Shown: positions 1 to 10,448 of the stretch, in pieces | Layout of the letters: the number at the start of each line of letters is the position of its first letter | Numbering within the stretch: the first letter of the stretch is position 1 | Assembly (NCBI GenBank): GCA_016858145.1 | Contig: JAEHOE010000102.1 | Span: forward strand, 62,001-126,000 | Origin: Edaphochlamys debaryana | Taxonomy: Eukaryota > Chlorophyta > Chlorophyceae > Chlamydomonadales | Length of the DNA stretch: 64,000 nt | Reading direction: 5' to 3' | Notes under the pieces: model-generated | Told to the model about the DNA's origin: nothing | Seen by the model: only the letters and a program-made list of their open reading frames with translations | Databases searched by the model: none | Translations under genes and position numbers: made by a program

Positions 1-162
1 CGTCATGCGCCCACCTCCCGCCCTGTTGGTTTTGGCATTCTCAACCGCCAATGTGTCAATGACCACCCCGGTCGTTGCCCCCTGCCACACCCACCCCCCT
101 CCCCTCCCCCAAAGACTAACCCGGTCGGTCCCCCCCCCCTCCCGCCCCCTCCACCCCTCCAG
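1..162 (+). other. Intron of the VSR gene (left edge)
   Basis: C-rich polypyrimidine sequence ending in an AG acceptor just before the first visible VSR exon. No coding similarity is seen, so the remaining 5' exons lie outside the window. Confidence 0.7.
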
Positions 163-3100
163 GTGCTGGTGGCTAACGATGAGACGGGTGACCTGTCCAC
201 CGCTGTGGCACCGGAGGACGACGACACAGCCAAGTGGGGCGGGGGCGGGAGGGGGGGACTTGAGGGGGGGGGCTGTTCTCGTACTGCTCAGCGGCAGCGG
301 GGGTTTGTCAGGGGCCGGGGTCTGTGTGTGCGGAGGACGGCAAGGGGGCCGGAGGCGGTAGTCGCTGTGTTTGATGTGCCCAGGCAGGCGGGGGGAAGGG
401 GGGGAGCGGGGGTCTGTGGGCCCCGGGGACGACGACACGGCAAAGCGGGGATTGGGGCGGGGGCGGGGGCGGGGGGTGGAGGGGTGTGGTGGTGAGCGGG
501 GTGGATTCCGCTGCGCTTTGAGGCATGTGGGTCGGGCCCTGCTCAGAGTGTCTGAGATGGACGGAGGGGGCTCAGGGCGGGGGCCAGGGGGCCCATGATG
601 TCTCTCCGTCCCTCCTCCTGGTCCTCCCCCCGTCCCTCTCCCCCCCCCCTGACCCTCTCCCCCCTCCCCCCCTGACCCCCTCCCCCCCTTGACCCTCCCT
701 CCCCCCCTGTCAGGACCCTGGCCGCCATCGACATCTCCGCCGCCATGATCTCGCTGGAGGACGCGCTGCTGCTGCGGGAGCTGCTGCGCAACGGCCCCGT
801 GCAGCTGCAGCTCAACTGGACGGCCGTGGTGCCCAAGCAGGCCGTGGTGGGTCAAGGGGCGGGGGGCTGGGGGTGGGGGGTGGGTGGGTGGGGAAGGGGT
901 GCCCAAGCAGGCCGTGGTGGGTAAAGGGGCGGGGGGCTCGGGGTGTGGGGGGGTGGGGGGTGGGGGGGAAGGGGTGCCCAAGCAGACCGTGGTGGGTGGG
1001 GGAAGAGTGGGATGGGGGGGGGTTGATCATTGACGAACTGGAAACCGGAGCGATTTAGGGGTGTGTGGCGGCAGCCAGCGAGCCCAATGCGTACCAAGGT
1101 TTGGAGGGGGCGGTAGGTGGGTGTGGGTGGCGAGTTGGGGGTGTGTGTGGGGCAGCTGGGGCTGGGGGCAGGGCCGCCGAAGCAGGCCATGGTGGGGACA
1201 GGGGGTGGGGAGTGAGGGGGTTGTGGTACAGGGTACAATGCGGGGGGAGGCGGGGGCGTTGCGGCAGGCCGCGGTGCCCTGGCGGGCGGTGGTGGGTACA
1301 GGGGGGGGCTGAGGGCGGCGGGGGGAGTGGCGGCAGAGCGTGTGACCCAGGATCGGGGTCTGGGCCGGGGCCGTGTTGACAGGGAGCAAAGGGATCGGGG
1401 CTTGGGGGCGGGGTCGGGGTGGGGGAGCCCGGGCGGTTGGGCGCTGAAGCGTCGGTCGGGCGTGCGGGCGGGGGGCTGGCATGGGTCCTCGCCGCCGCCT
1501 GAACCCGCCTTTCCCGCCCTCCTTTCAACACCCGTCCCCCTCACGCGCCCCGCTGGGCAACTGGGCGGCTGGCTGGCCGCCCCTTTCCTCCCCTCGATAC
1601 AGCCCCTCCCCACTCCCCCGCTCACCCCCCGCGCACCCCCCGATGGCCACCCCCCCTCACCCCCCAGGTGGAGTGGGAGTTCTGGACCAACTCCAATGAC
1701 GAGTGCGGCGCCGGCTGCCGGTCCCAGATGGACTTCGTGAGGGTGAGGGGAGGGGGGGGAAGCAGGACGGCGGGGCGGACGGGTGGTTCGTGCGGCGGGA
1801 GGGAGGTGACGGGAGGGGGTTGAGGGACATCCCTCGCGATCTTCGTACGCTCAAATTATCTTCCCTCCCCCCCTCCCCCCTCACCGCCCTCTCCCCTCTC
1901 CCCCCCCCCCCCCAGGACATGCGGGACAAGGCCCAGGCCATGGAGGCCCGCGGCCAGGCCCGCTTCACGCCCCACTACCTGCTCTGGAACTGCCCGGCGG
2001 CCTTCCTCAACACCACTGAGTGCAAGGTGCGGGCGGACCGGCCTTGGGAGGCTGGGAGGGAGGGGTGGGGTGGGGGCTGGGGTGGGGTGGGGTGAGACGG
2101 AGAGCGGAGGGAGAGAGCGGGAGCGAAAGGTCCGGGTCGCCTGGGGGGAGGGGGAGGGGGGTGCAACGCGGGTTGATCTTGGGGGGGGCGTGAGGGGGCG
2201 GTTGGGGGGCGGCATGCGTGCGGGGTGGGGGTGGGGGGATGGGGGTCCCCACGCAACACGCGCCTGGCACATAACCCCCGACTAACCGTCCCAACCAACT
2301 GCCCAACCGCCAACCGCCAGACCGAGTGCGTCATGAACGGCACCTACTGCGTGCCCGACCCGGACGATGACACGAGCAAGGGCTACTCGGGGAAGGACGT
2401 GCTGCTGGTGAGGAGGGGGGGGGGGGGGGGAGGTTGAAGGGAGGGAAGGGAAAGGGTTGGAGCAGGACTGAAGGGGAGTGGAGGGGGACGGGGGCGGGGG
2501 AGGCAAAGCTGTCAGCGGGCTAGGGTTTTCGCGACGAGGTGGGGTCCCGGGTCCCGCGGGGCCGTCCCGTCCCCGGCCTTGCCTCTTGCGCAGCCGCACG
2601 CCCAAACGGCCCGCGCGCCCCCCAGCCTCACCCTTTCTACACTCACCACGTCGGCGTCGGCGCGATCCCGCTCAGCAACTTACACCCCCTCACCCCTAAC
2701 CCCTAACCCCTAACCCTACCCCCCAGATGAACATGCGCCAGCTCTGCTTCCACCGCTTGGCCAAGGCCGCTGGCAACGGGTCGCTGTGGTGGGACTACGC
2801 CGTACAGTTCGCGTCCAACTGCACCATGGCCTCACAGAACTACACGCTCGACTGCGCCGTCAAGGTGGGCGCCGTACCGTACGACAGTGCGGTGCCGTAC
2901 CGTACGACAGGCGGGGGCGCTGCCCTGGGGCCATGACACGGGGGGCTGCCCGTTTCCTCGGGTGGCCCAGGGCTGCAGACGCTGGGCCGGCGCCCTCGCC
3001 TCCGCCCCTCCCCCGCCCCACCCAGTCACTCGCACCCGCACCCCCGCCCCCTGCCCCCTGCCCCTACTCCCCCGTCCCCCCTAACAACTCGACGCTCTCC

Positions 3101-6100
3101 CTCTAATCAGCTTCAAACACCCCCTCCCCCCCCTCCCCCCAGGTCTTCAACGCCCTCGGCGGCCCCTCCCTGGGCGGCGGCCGCGCCGCCTGGGACGCCT
3201 GCGCCTCCTTCAACGAGACCGACGCACTGGCCCGGGCCGCAACCGACCCCAAGGCGCTGCAGATACCCGTGCTAGAGGTGGGGAGAGGGGTGGGGGTGGG
3301 GGTGGGGGTGTGGAAGGGGGGTCGAGGGTGCATGCAGGCTTGAGTGCTCAGTAGGTATCGCTGAACACACGTCCTCCCTTCCCACTGCGCGCCGCGCGCG
3401 CCCCCTCACCACCGTCCCCTCACCACCACCCCCTCCCCGCCTCCGCCCCCCACCACACGAGGAGCTGGCCTCTCAGCTCACCCCTCCCCTCCCCTCCCTT
3501 GCGTTGTCCTACCCTCTTTGTCGAACGCCCCTTACCATCGCCCCTTACCACGACCCCCGTATCTGCACGCCTAACCCCCCTCTTCCACCGACCCCCCCAC
3601 CCACCCACCCCCACCGCAGGAGGAGCTGGCCTCGCAGCGCGGCAACGACAGCGCCGGCATCGCCGCAGTGTCCATCCTGCCCACGGTGGGGGGGCGGGGG
3701 GGGGGGCTAAGGGGGGCCGAGGGCTCCTCATGGTGCCGTGTCCATCCTGCCCACGGTGGGGGGGGCGGGGCTTGAGGAGTTGGGAAGGAGTTGTGGGGGC
3801 GGCCTGACAGGAAACGGGGTTTTAGACATATGGGTGAGGGGGATGGGAGGAGCGGGGGGGGAGAAGGGGAGAGGGCGTGTCTGGGTGCCAGCCGTGTACG
3901 TGTACGTGTCCGTCCTGCCCAATCGGGGAAGGGGCAGGGGCGCTGTGACAGGCATACGGTGCGGAGGAACGGGAGAGGGCCCCCGGCCGTGCCTGAGCTG
4001 CGAGTGGCAGGCCCCGGGTGGAAAGGAGGAGGCGGGCACACAGAACTGCGCCAAATCGCTGCCGCCAGCCGCACATACGATCCAACCGCACCAACCGCCA
4101 ACCGCAGGTTCGTATCAACGGCAAGCAGTACCGCGGCTCGCTGGACGTTGGGTCCGTCATGCGGGGGATCTGCGCCGGCTTCCCGGACGGCGGCGAGCCG
4201 CCCATCTGCAACCAGGTGGGGGCCCTTGGGGAGAGGGGGGAGGAAGTGGGGAGGGTGGTCTTGGATCAGGATGTGGAGCAAGAGGGGGGGAGGGAGGGAA
4301 GAAAGGGGGGGAGCCGCCCATCTGCAACCAGGTGTGGCCCTTGGGGGTTGACGGGTGTTTAGTACCAGTAGCAGTGTCTGAGTAGTTACTTGGTTCAGAG
4401 ACGGGTAATGTGGGACCCTTGGGGGCAGGCTTGGATGGTCTTGAGCACAGCGCCCCTGCCTCGTCCGCCCGCGCTCCTCCCCCCAGTCACCCCACGCACC
4501 CACAACCCCCACACCCTCACCCTCCCTTCCCCCTTGCCCTCCCTCCCTCCCTCTCCCTCCCCCCCCCCCAGGCCTGGATCAGTGACGACGAGTGCCTCCC
4601 GGGGGGCGTGGGCTACCTGGCCTGCATGAGCGGGTGGGGTGGGGGGGGGAGGGGGGGGGGAAAGGCACGTGAGCGGGGGGAGGGAGGGTTGGGGCCATGG
4701 GGTTAACGCCGGAGTTCCAAATTGTAACAATGGGTAGGGGCAGATAGGGCGAACGGGAGATAGGGGGAAGCGAGAGGGGGGAAGAGGGGGAAGGGACAGG
4801 AGGGCAGAAGGCACGCGGGCGTTCATAAGCGGGTGATAAGTGGGGACGGAAAGCCTGGGGAAGACCTTGCGACGGAGAGGAGTGGGGAGGCAGGGGGGGG
4901 CTTCCTTGGATGATCTTGTGAGCTCGGAGTAGAGCGGGTACAAACTAGCGTCGCCCTTTCACACTCGATGTCTGCGGGCTTGCCTCTGAACACGCGCACC
5001 GCCGCCCCCATCTTCCCTCCCCCCTCCCCCCCAGGGACCTGGCTGCCACCGGCAAGACCCGCTGCGTCAACACCTTCAAGGGCTACAGCTGCGAGTGCAA
5101 GGACGGCATGTTCAAGGTGTGTGTGGGGGGGGGGGCGGAAGGGGAGGGGAGGGCGGAAGCACGTGTACGTGGCCTGGTAAGAGGGGGGCGTGTGGGTTCC
5201 ACTCACCACCCCCACCTCCACTCCCCGGGCGAGGACGGCATGGTCAAGGTGGGGGGCGGGGGCAGAGGGAGCACGAGGGTCAGGCAGGCGTACCCACCAC
5301 CCCGTCTCTACCCCCTCTGCCCCATCCCACCCCCTGCAGTACACTAACCCCCAGACGGGCGAGGAGCGGTGCGAGGACATCAACGAGTGTGAGCGGACCA
5401 AACCGGACCGGACAGGGCTCGGTCAGCATTGCTGACTGTCGCCTCCCCTACAGGCCCTGAAACTCTATCCCTGGCTGTTGCCTAGACCAACTGCCGTCTC
5501 CTTCCGTTGAGCTGAGCTGAAACACGCTCTCCGGCCTCCCCTCCGCCCCCTCTCTCCCCCAGGCCTGGCCACGAACGTCCCCATCACCAACCCCGCATGC
5601 GCCTGCCCCCGCTGCGCCTGCGTCAACAAGGTGCGGGAGGGGGGGGGGGGCAGGATTGAATATTTGCAGGCCGGAGGGAACGTGATGCTCGATCCACCAG
5701 TGCAGACGGCGCCTCCAGCACTGTGTCTGTGTCCCAGCGCGTATGGCCCTTCAGCTCAGCAGCCGGCTCCCCTCTCGGGCATCACTCACCCCACCCCCAC
5801 CCTCCTGCCCCTGCTCCTGCCCCGGCCCTGACGCCGCCCAGGTCGGGTCCTACAAGTGAGCGGGCGGGAGGGGGTGGGGGAGAAGGAAGTTCTGTCGGGG
5901 CTGAAACAGGGAGGCAACAGGAGGCGGGGCCACGGGATGCCAGATGTCGCAGCAGCCCGAACGCTGCTGGACAGCGCGTCGGCCCTGCCCCCCCGCAGTC
6001 TGTCTGAATCACCTTCGCACCGCCACCGCCGCCTGCACTGTCCCTGTCCCTGTCCTTCCCCCTCCATCCCCCCCCCACACCAGACGCTCTCCCGCTTCTC

Positions 6101-9100
6101 AGCTTCAAACAACCCCCCCCACCCCCACCCCTCTGCTCCCCCCCTCTTCTTGCGCACCCCTCCCCCCACCCCCACCGCCCCCAGCTGCACGGGCCCGCTC
6201 GAGAACAAGTGCAAGGCCGAGAACAAGTGGGGCGGCTGCTGGACCAGCACCGTCAACGGAGAGAGCTTCAGCGCGTGAGGACGGGGGGGGGGGCAGGGAA
6301 GGGAGGGGGGGGCAGGGGAAGGATAAGGGCGCCTAAGTACGACCGCATGCCTTGCACAGCGCTCCCGCTGACCAACACCACCAACGGAGGGAGCGCTGCT
6401 GCGCGCAAGGGCGTGCCGGGGCCCGGGGAAGGCAAGCAGGGGGCCAACACAGCATTTCGCCACCCACACGCGTCCTCCTTCCCTCACCGCACCTCACCCT
6501 CCTTCCACCTCCCCCCCCCCTCTCCCCCACCCCCCCAGCTGCGTGGACACTGTGTGGGAGTTCCAGCGCATGGCGGCCCGGGGGCTGGTGAACGAGAGCG
6601 ACCCCTGGTTCAAGTGAGGAGGGGGGGAGGGGGGCTGGTGAACGAGAGCGACCCCTGGTTCAAGTGAGGGAGGGGGGAGGGGGCCTGGTGAACGAGAGCG
6701 ACCCCTGGTTTAAGTGAGGGGGGGGAGGGGAGGGGAGGGGAGGGGAGGGGAGGGGAGGGGAGGGGAGGGGAGGGGAGGGGAGGGGAGGGGAGGGGAGGGG
6801 AGGAGCTCCTGGTCGCTGTGAGCCCCTTTTGAGGGGACGGACGGGGACACGGCGTGGGGACACGGGGAAGAGAGGCCGGGGCCATGCCCCACGTGCGCAG
6901 CGCTTGAGAAGCGGAATGCAGGAGTCGAGGAGGAGGGTAGGCAGGGAGCTGACAGCGGCGCAGCCGGACCTGTCCCTGCAGTGCCTCGCGCCCCTGCTGT
7001 GCCTGCGGCTCATCCCACCCCACACATGCACCCCCCCCGCCCCCCCCCCCCCCGGCTCGCCGGCCGCCGCCTTATCGTTTCCCGCTCGAAAACATACCCC
7101 CCCGCCCCCCCCCCCCAGGTGCGAGTGCCCCAAGTGCTTCAAGGCCACTGCCGCGGGCACCTGCGAGCCCGTGTGCGACCTGGCGCTGTGCGACCGGGGC
7201 ACGGGCAACTGCGTGCCCAAGGCGAGGAGGGGGGAGGGGGGGGAGAATGAAGGGGGGGGTGATCTTTGACTAGGTAGAGTTTGGAGAGCTAGGTGGTATG
7301 GCGGCAGCCAGCGAGCCCCATGGGATGGGATGGGATGGGAGGGGGTGGGGACGAGGCTGGGGCGTTTCCGACGGGAGGCATCCTGGCGCGGAGGGGCGGG
7401 TGCGGGAGAGCCCCGAGGGGAGGGAAGCGGAAGGTGTCGCGCCAGATCTGCGGAAAGGATACGCTGGTCCGGTTCTCCCTTCCGCGATTCGAAGCCTTTT
7501 CGGCTGGCTCTGCTCCGTTTATCCCCACAGGGCAGCAGCACGGGTGGCGGCGGCGGCGGCGGCGGCGGTGGCGGCTCCAGCAAGGGAGGTGCGTGCGGGA
7601 GGAGGGTGGCGGGGTATTGAGGCTTGAGGGGGAGGGAGTTTGGGGCATCTGAGGGGTGAGGGTGAGGCGGCGGCGTGGCAGCAGAACGCGCGGACTGCCC
7701 CTTCGGAGGAGGAGCGACCGACCCACACCCGCTCAGCGGACCCTCTCGAAGCCCGCCTTGCCCTCTGCCGCGCCCACCTTCCTCACGTACCGGCCCGCCT
7801 TGGTGCTAGCTAGACCTCTGTGCGCATCGGGCTGGCTGGCCGCCGCTTTCTTCTTCGACACGCACAAGACACCCTGCCCCTTCCCCCCCCTCTTGTCTCC
7901 CAACAATCCCCCACTCCCCCCAGGCATCTCGGGCGTGGCCCTGGTCTTCACGGTGCTTGCCTCTGCGCTGCTGGCGGGGGTGGCGGTGCTGGCGGCGCAG
8001 CGCTTCCTGCTGCGGCAGCGCATGGGGGACGAGATACGGGACATCATGGCGCAGTACATGCCGCTGCAGGTGGGGGGGGGGCAGGAGGGACCTGTCAGGG
8101 GGGGGGGGAGAGGGAGAGCGATGGGTGGGGGGACAGGGGTCTCGCTGCTGGGCAGGCAGAGGCGTCATGTGGGGACCACGGCGCTGCTGGGCAGTCTGAG
8201 CACACCCGCCCACCTCACCCACACCCGCTAGCCCTCAAACATCACCTCCCCTCCTCCTTCCCTCCCCCCCCCCCCCAGGAGCGCGAGCGGCAGCAGCTCA
8301 TGGCGGCTCGCGGCGCCGCCGGCCGCGGACCCCCGCGCAGGTGCGGACTCGGCCTCTGGGGCCTTTGGGGGGCTTCTGGGGGGAGGCCGGGCCTACCGTG
8401 CCGGCCATGCCTCCACCCACCCTGCTGAGATCTCTCATGCGCCGCCGCCGCCCCCCCCCCTCACGTCGCCGTTTCCAGCCGCCGGCTGCGGTCCTGACAT
8501 GCCCCGCATCCCCTCCGTGACTCCGTCCTGAGTTCACCACTCGCTTTTTCCCTCCTCCTCCTCCTCCTCTGCCCCCCATCTCCCCCACCCCGCTCTATCT
8601 CTCCCTACGCTCTCCAATGCTCCGTACCCCCCCCCCCCCACTTCCCCCCCCCCCCGATGCAGCGGCGCGCTCCGCCCCGACGAGGACAGCGACGACGACG
8701 CAATGGGGCAGGCGGGGTCCTACGGCTGGGGCGGCCCCACCGCGCAGCCGCCGGGCCCCAGCCCGCTGGGCCCCCTGGGCCCCGGCGCCGCTGCCGCCCC
8801 CGCCCTCGCCGCCGCCTCCACGCGCGCCGTCTGGGGCCCCCCGCCCGTCAACGCCTTCGCCTCCTCCACTTCCGCTCCCAAGCCCAAGCCCGCTCCCGCC
8901 GCTGCCACCACGGCCGCTCCTCTGGTGGACGTGTTCACTCTGGGCGATGAGACGCCGGGCTCCGGCGCTGGCGGTGCGGGTGCGGGTGCCGGCGGGGCGG
9001 GTGGGCCGCTGGGGCTGGGCTCGGCGATGTCGGGCGATGCGGACCCGCTGCTGGGGCGGGACATGGCGGGGGGCAGCAGCGCCGGAGCGGGCGCGGCGCC

Positions 9101-9128
9101 GCCAAAGGCTGATAACCCCTTCATGTGA
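163..9128 (+). CDS. VSR: Vacuolar sorting receptor (VSR/BP80 type), 5' partial
   Basis: Type I membrane receptor that sorts soluble vacuolar cargo from the Golgi/TGN. Twenty-one exons can be chained in frame: 163-233, 714-846, 1668-1742, 1916-2026, 2321-2407, 2727-2864, 3143-3277, 3620-3685, 4108-4215, 4572-4633, 5035-5116, 5340-5388, 5563-5630, 5842-5855, 6185-6274, 6539-6613, 7119-7221, 7531-7588, 7924-8069, 8279-8340, 8663-9128. They give 732 residues. The order matches plant VSRs: end of the PA domain (LVANDETGDLST), the VSR-specific luminal core (EFWTNSNDECG, PHYLLWNCPAAF, VSILPTVRINGKQYRG), EGF-like Cys modules (CEDINEC), a Gly-rich juxtamembrane linker, one TM helix (VALVFTVLASALLAGVAVLA) and the sorting motif IMAQYMPLQ. 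The tail is about 198 residues, against roughly 40 in land plants; it has an acidic cluster (DEDSDDD) and ends ADNPFM. Signal peptide and first part of PA lie upstream of the window. The family call is very secure; exon 17 uses a GC donor. Confidence 0.95.
424..455 (+). repeat. Exon-tail echo in VSR intron 1
   Basis: Degenerate copy of the exon end and 5' splice region at 211-240 (shared core gacgacgacac), lying about 210 bp into the following intron. Confidence 0.6.
828..1005 (+). repeat. Triplicated exon tail plus donor, VSR intron 2
   Basis: The exon end and donor (core gcccaagcaggccgtg then gtgggt) at 831-852 recur at 901-922 and 976-997, with spacing of 70 and 75 bp. A more decayed version follows near 1173-1200. 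Only the first copy is used in the gene model, because it joins in phase to EWEFW in the next exon. Confidence 0.85.
2692..2720 (+). repeat. Telomere-like (CCCCTAA)n tract
   Basis: About four tandem copies of ccccta/accc lie immediately before the acceptor of the exon at 2727. It resembles telomeric repeats but is short and intronic; it may simply be a polypyrimidine tract. Confidence 0.5.
2866..2912 (+). repeat. Short tandem duplication next to a VSR donor
   Basis: The sequence gccgtaccgtacgacag appears twice in a row just downstream of the donor at 2865, with a period of about 22 bp. Confidence 0.6.
3459..3485 (+). repeat. Exon-head echo upstream of VSR exon 8
   Basis: The sequence gaggagctggcctc at the start of the exon at 3620 is preceded by a near copy (cgaggagctggcctctcag) about 160 bp upstream in the intron. 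Confidence 0.65.
3668..3922 (+). repeat. Exon tail plus donor echoed twice, VSR intron 8
   Basis: The exon end and donor at 3668-3690 (gtgtccatcctgcccacg then gtgggg) are repeated perfectly at 3738-3760 and imperfectly at 3906-3920. The first spacing is 70 bp, as in intron 2. Confidence 0.85.
4195..4350 (+). repeat. Exon tail plus donor echoed, VSR intron 9
   Basis: The segment at 4195-4233 (core gccgcccatctgcaaccag then gt) recurs at 4311-4346 with only a few differences, spacing 116 bp. Confidence 0.85.
5099..5256 (+). repeat. Exon tail plus donor echoed, VSR intron 11
   Basis: The exon end and donor (aggacggcatgttcaag then gt) at 5100-5118 recur as gaggacggcatggtcaag plus gt at 5231-5250. 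Confidence 0.75.
5842..5855 (+). other. 14-nt micro-exon of VSR
   Basis: The 14 bases between an AG acceptor and a gtgagc donor encode V-G-S-Y plus two bases of the next codon. They restore the EGF-type GSYNC motif and keep phase with the exon at 6185. Without this exon the flanking exons are out of phase. Confidence 0.75.
6581..6720 (+). repeat. Exon tail plus donor in three tandem 50-bp copies, VSR intron 16
   Basis: The sequence encoding GLVNESDPWFK plus the gtgagg donor is followed by two nearly perfect copies with a period of exactly 50 bp (the ctggtgaacgag core at 6585, 6635 and 6685). Every copy retains a GT donor, so three candidate donors compete. Confidence 0.95.
6720..6801 (+). 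repeat. (GGGGA)n microsatellite
   Basis: About 16 uninterrupted aggggs follow the triplicated donor region inside the VSR intron. The sequence has G-quadruplex potential. Confidence 0.95.
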
Positions 9129-9197
9129 GGAGCGCTGGGGGCAGGGCGGGACTGCGCTGCTGGCCGACAAGCGACAACCCCTTCCATGTGAGAAGCG
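9104..9197 (+). repeat. Echo of the VSR stop-codon region
   Basis: The last coding bases and stop (aaccccttcatgtgag) at 9115-9130 recur at about 9173-9190 as aaccccttccatgtgag. The same kind of duplication therefore also occurs at the 3' end of the coding sequence. Confidence 0.75.
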
Positions 9198-9920
9198 TAG
9201 CGAGTGTCTTGGTGTGACCTGATCGGCCGAGCGCGGCTGTCGCCCACCCCTCCATCTGAGCGAGTCCCATGTTTGGACTGAGCGCCGGAGCTAGGTGTGG
9301 TGCGCTGTGTGTGCGCTCCCCGTCGTGCAATGGGCTCTGGATACGCTAATGGCTCTGGATACCCTAATGGCCCGAAGGCGGTTGGATGGCTGGAGGGGCT
9401 GTCAATAACCCTGCGCAGTGCCGCACGTGACACGGGGAGGCGGGTACCGGTATGCGCCCTCGCTATGGTATAGCAGAGCTGGGGCGCAAAGCAGACGGAT
9501 ATCGGTGGGCGCTTTGGTGTGCCCGGGGGCCGAGGCCGGTCGGGCTTGCGGTCGGAGAGGCATGAGCGTGTGGGGAGTAGAAAAAGCAAGGTGGAGGAGG
9601 AGGATGGACAGGATTGGAGGGGTCTTTGCGTGGGTTGGCTGTATGCCCTTTGGTCATGGGCATACGAGGGCCGTGGAGAGCGAGGTGGAGGCAGGGGTTG
9701 CCTGTACGGGAGGAAGTGGGGAGGGGGTGCGTGCGAGGTATGGCGGGTTACATAACAACATCTATCTGAGCGTCACGGGGATAACCTGAGCAGTGGGGAT
9801 GGATCACGTGAAGGTGCGCATGATTGCTCCTTGGTGATGACGCATGCAGCGCGGGGGATGGGGAGCAGAGGAGGCTGGTGGGCACCGGTCCGCGAGCAGC
9901 TTGCACTTCCTCGGTGCTAA

Positions 9921-9925
9921 TGTAA
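9921..9925 (+). promoter_or_regulatory. Candidate TGTAA poly(A) signal of VSR
   Basis: TGTAA is the usual poly(A) motif in chlamydomonadalean algae. This one lies about 790 bases after the VSR stop codon. Assignment is by position only. Confidence 0.4.
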
Positions 9926-10249
9926 GCGCCCATGAAGCGCTGCATCCCACTCATCGTCGGTCACGGCCTCAACACTCAACTGACACAGGAATGGGACAGG
10001 GCGGCACACTGCTATGGCTGCCCTCCTGCAGCTCAATCAATTCCGGCAAGCATGCTGTGCTGTCTGCTTCCGCCCCAACATCACCGACGGGGCGGGATGA
10101 CCAGCCAGCTCAGCACCCGGCACCGCTACACATGCCTCCATGCCTCCACACATGCGACAGCCCAAGTGCCCAACTTGCACACGCACGCACGCCCCGGGGG
10201 CATGCGGCCCCCCGATTCCAGTGTGTTTAATTTAGGGATAAGGAAGCTC

Positions 10250-10448
10250 AAGCTTGTGGCGTCGCGGGCTGGGCGTGAATCGCATGTTTATGCGTGACGC
10301 AGGAACACACACGGGGTCATCCCGGGGGGCTGGACCCCCGGCTGGCGCTCCGCGCCAGGCGCTACGCGCGGGGGCTCAGCCCCCAAAAGTGTCATGGAGC
10401 CACGCACAAACATGCGATTCACGCCCAGCTTGCGATACTACAAGCTAT
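10250..10448. mobile_element. Foldback/MITE-like element
   Basis: The left arm 10251-10298 and right arm 10403-10448 are inverted copies (shared core gctgggcgtgaatcgcatgt, about 42 of 48 positions matching). The interior has nested GC palindromes such as gggggctcagccccc. No coding capacity, so non-autonomous. A clear target-site duplication was not found. Confidence 0.7.

Noticed and set aside
2692..2720. Internal telomere or chromosome-fusion scar
   Set aside because: Only about four short units within an intron polypyrimidine region; too little for such a claim.
6720..6801. CRISPR-like or satellite array
   Set aside because: Simple pentanucleotide microsatellite without spacers.
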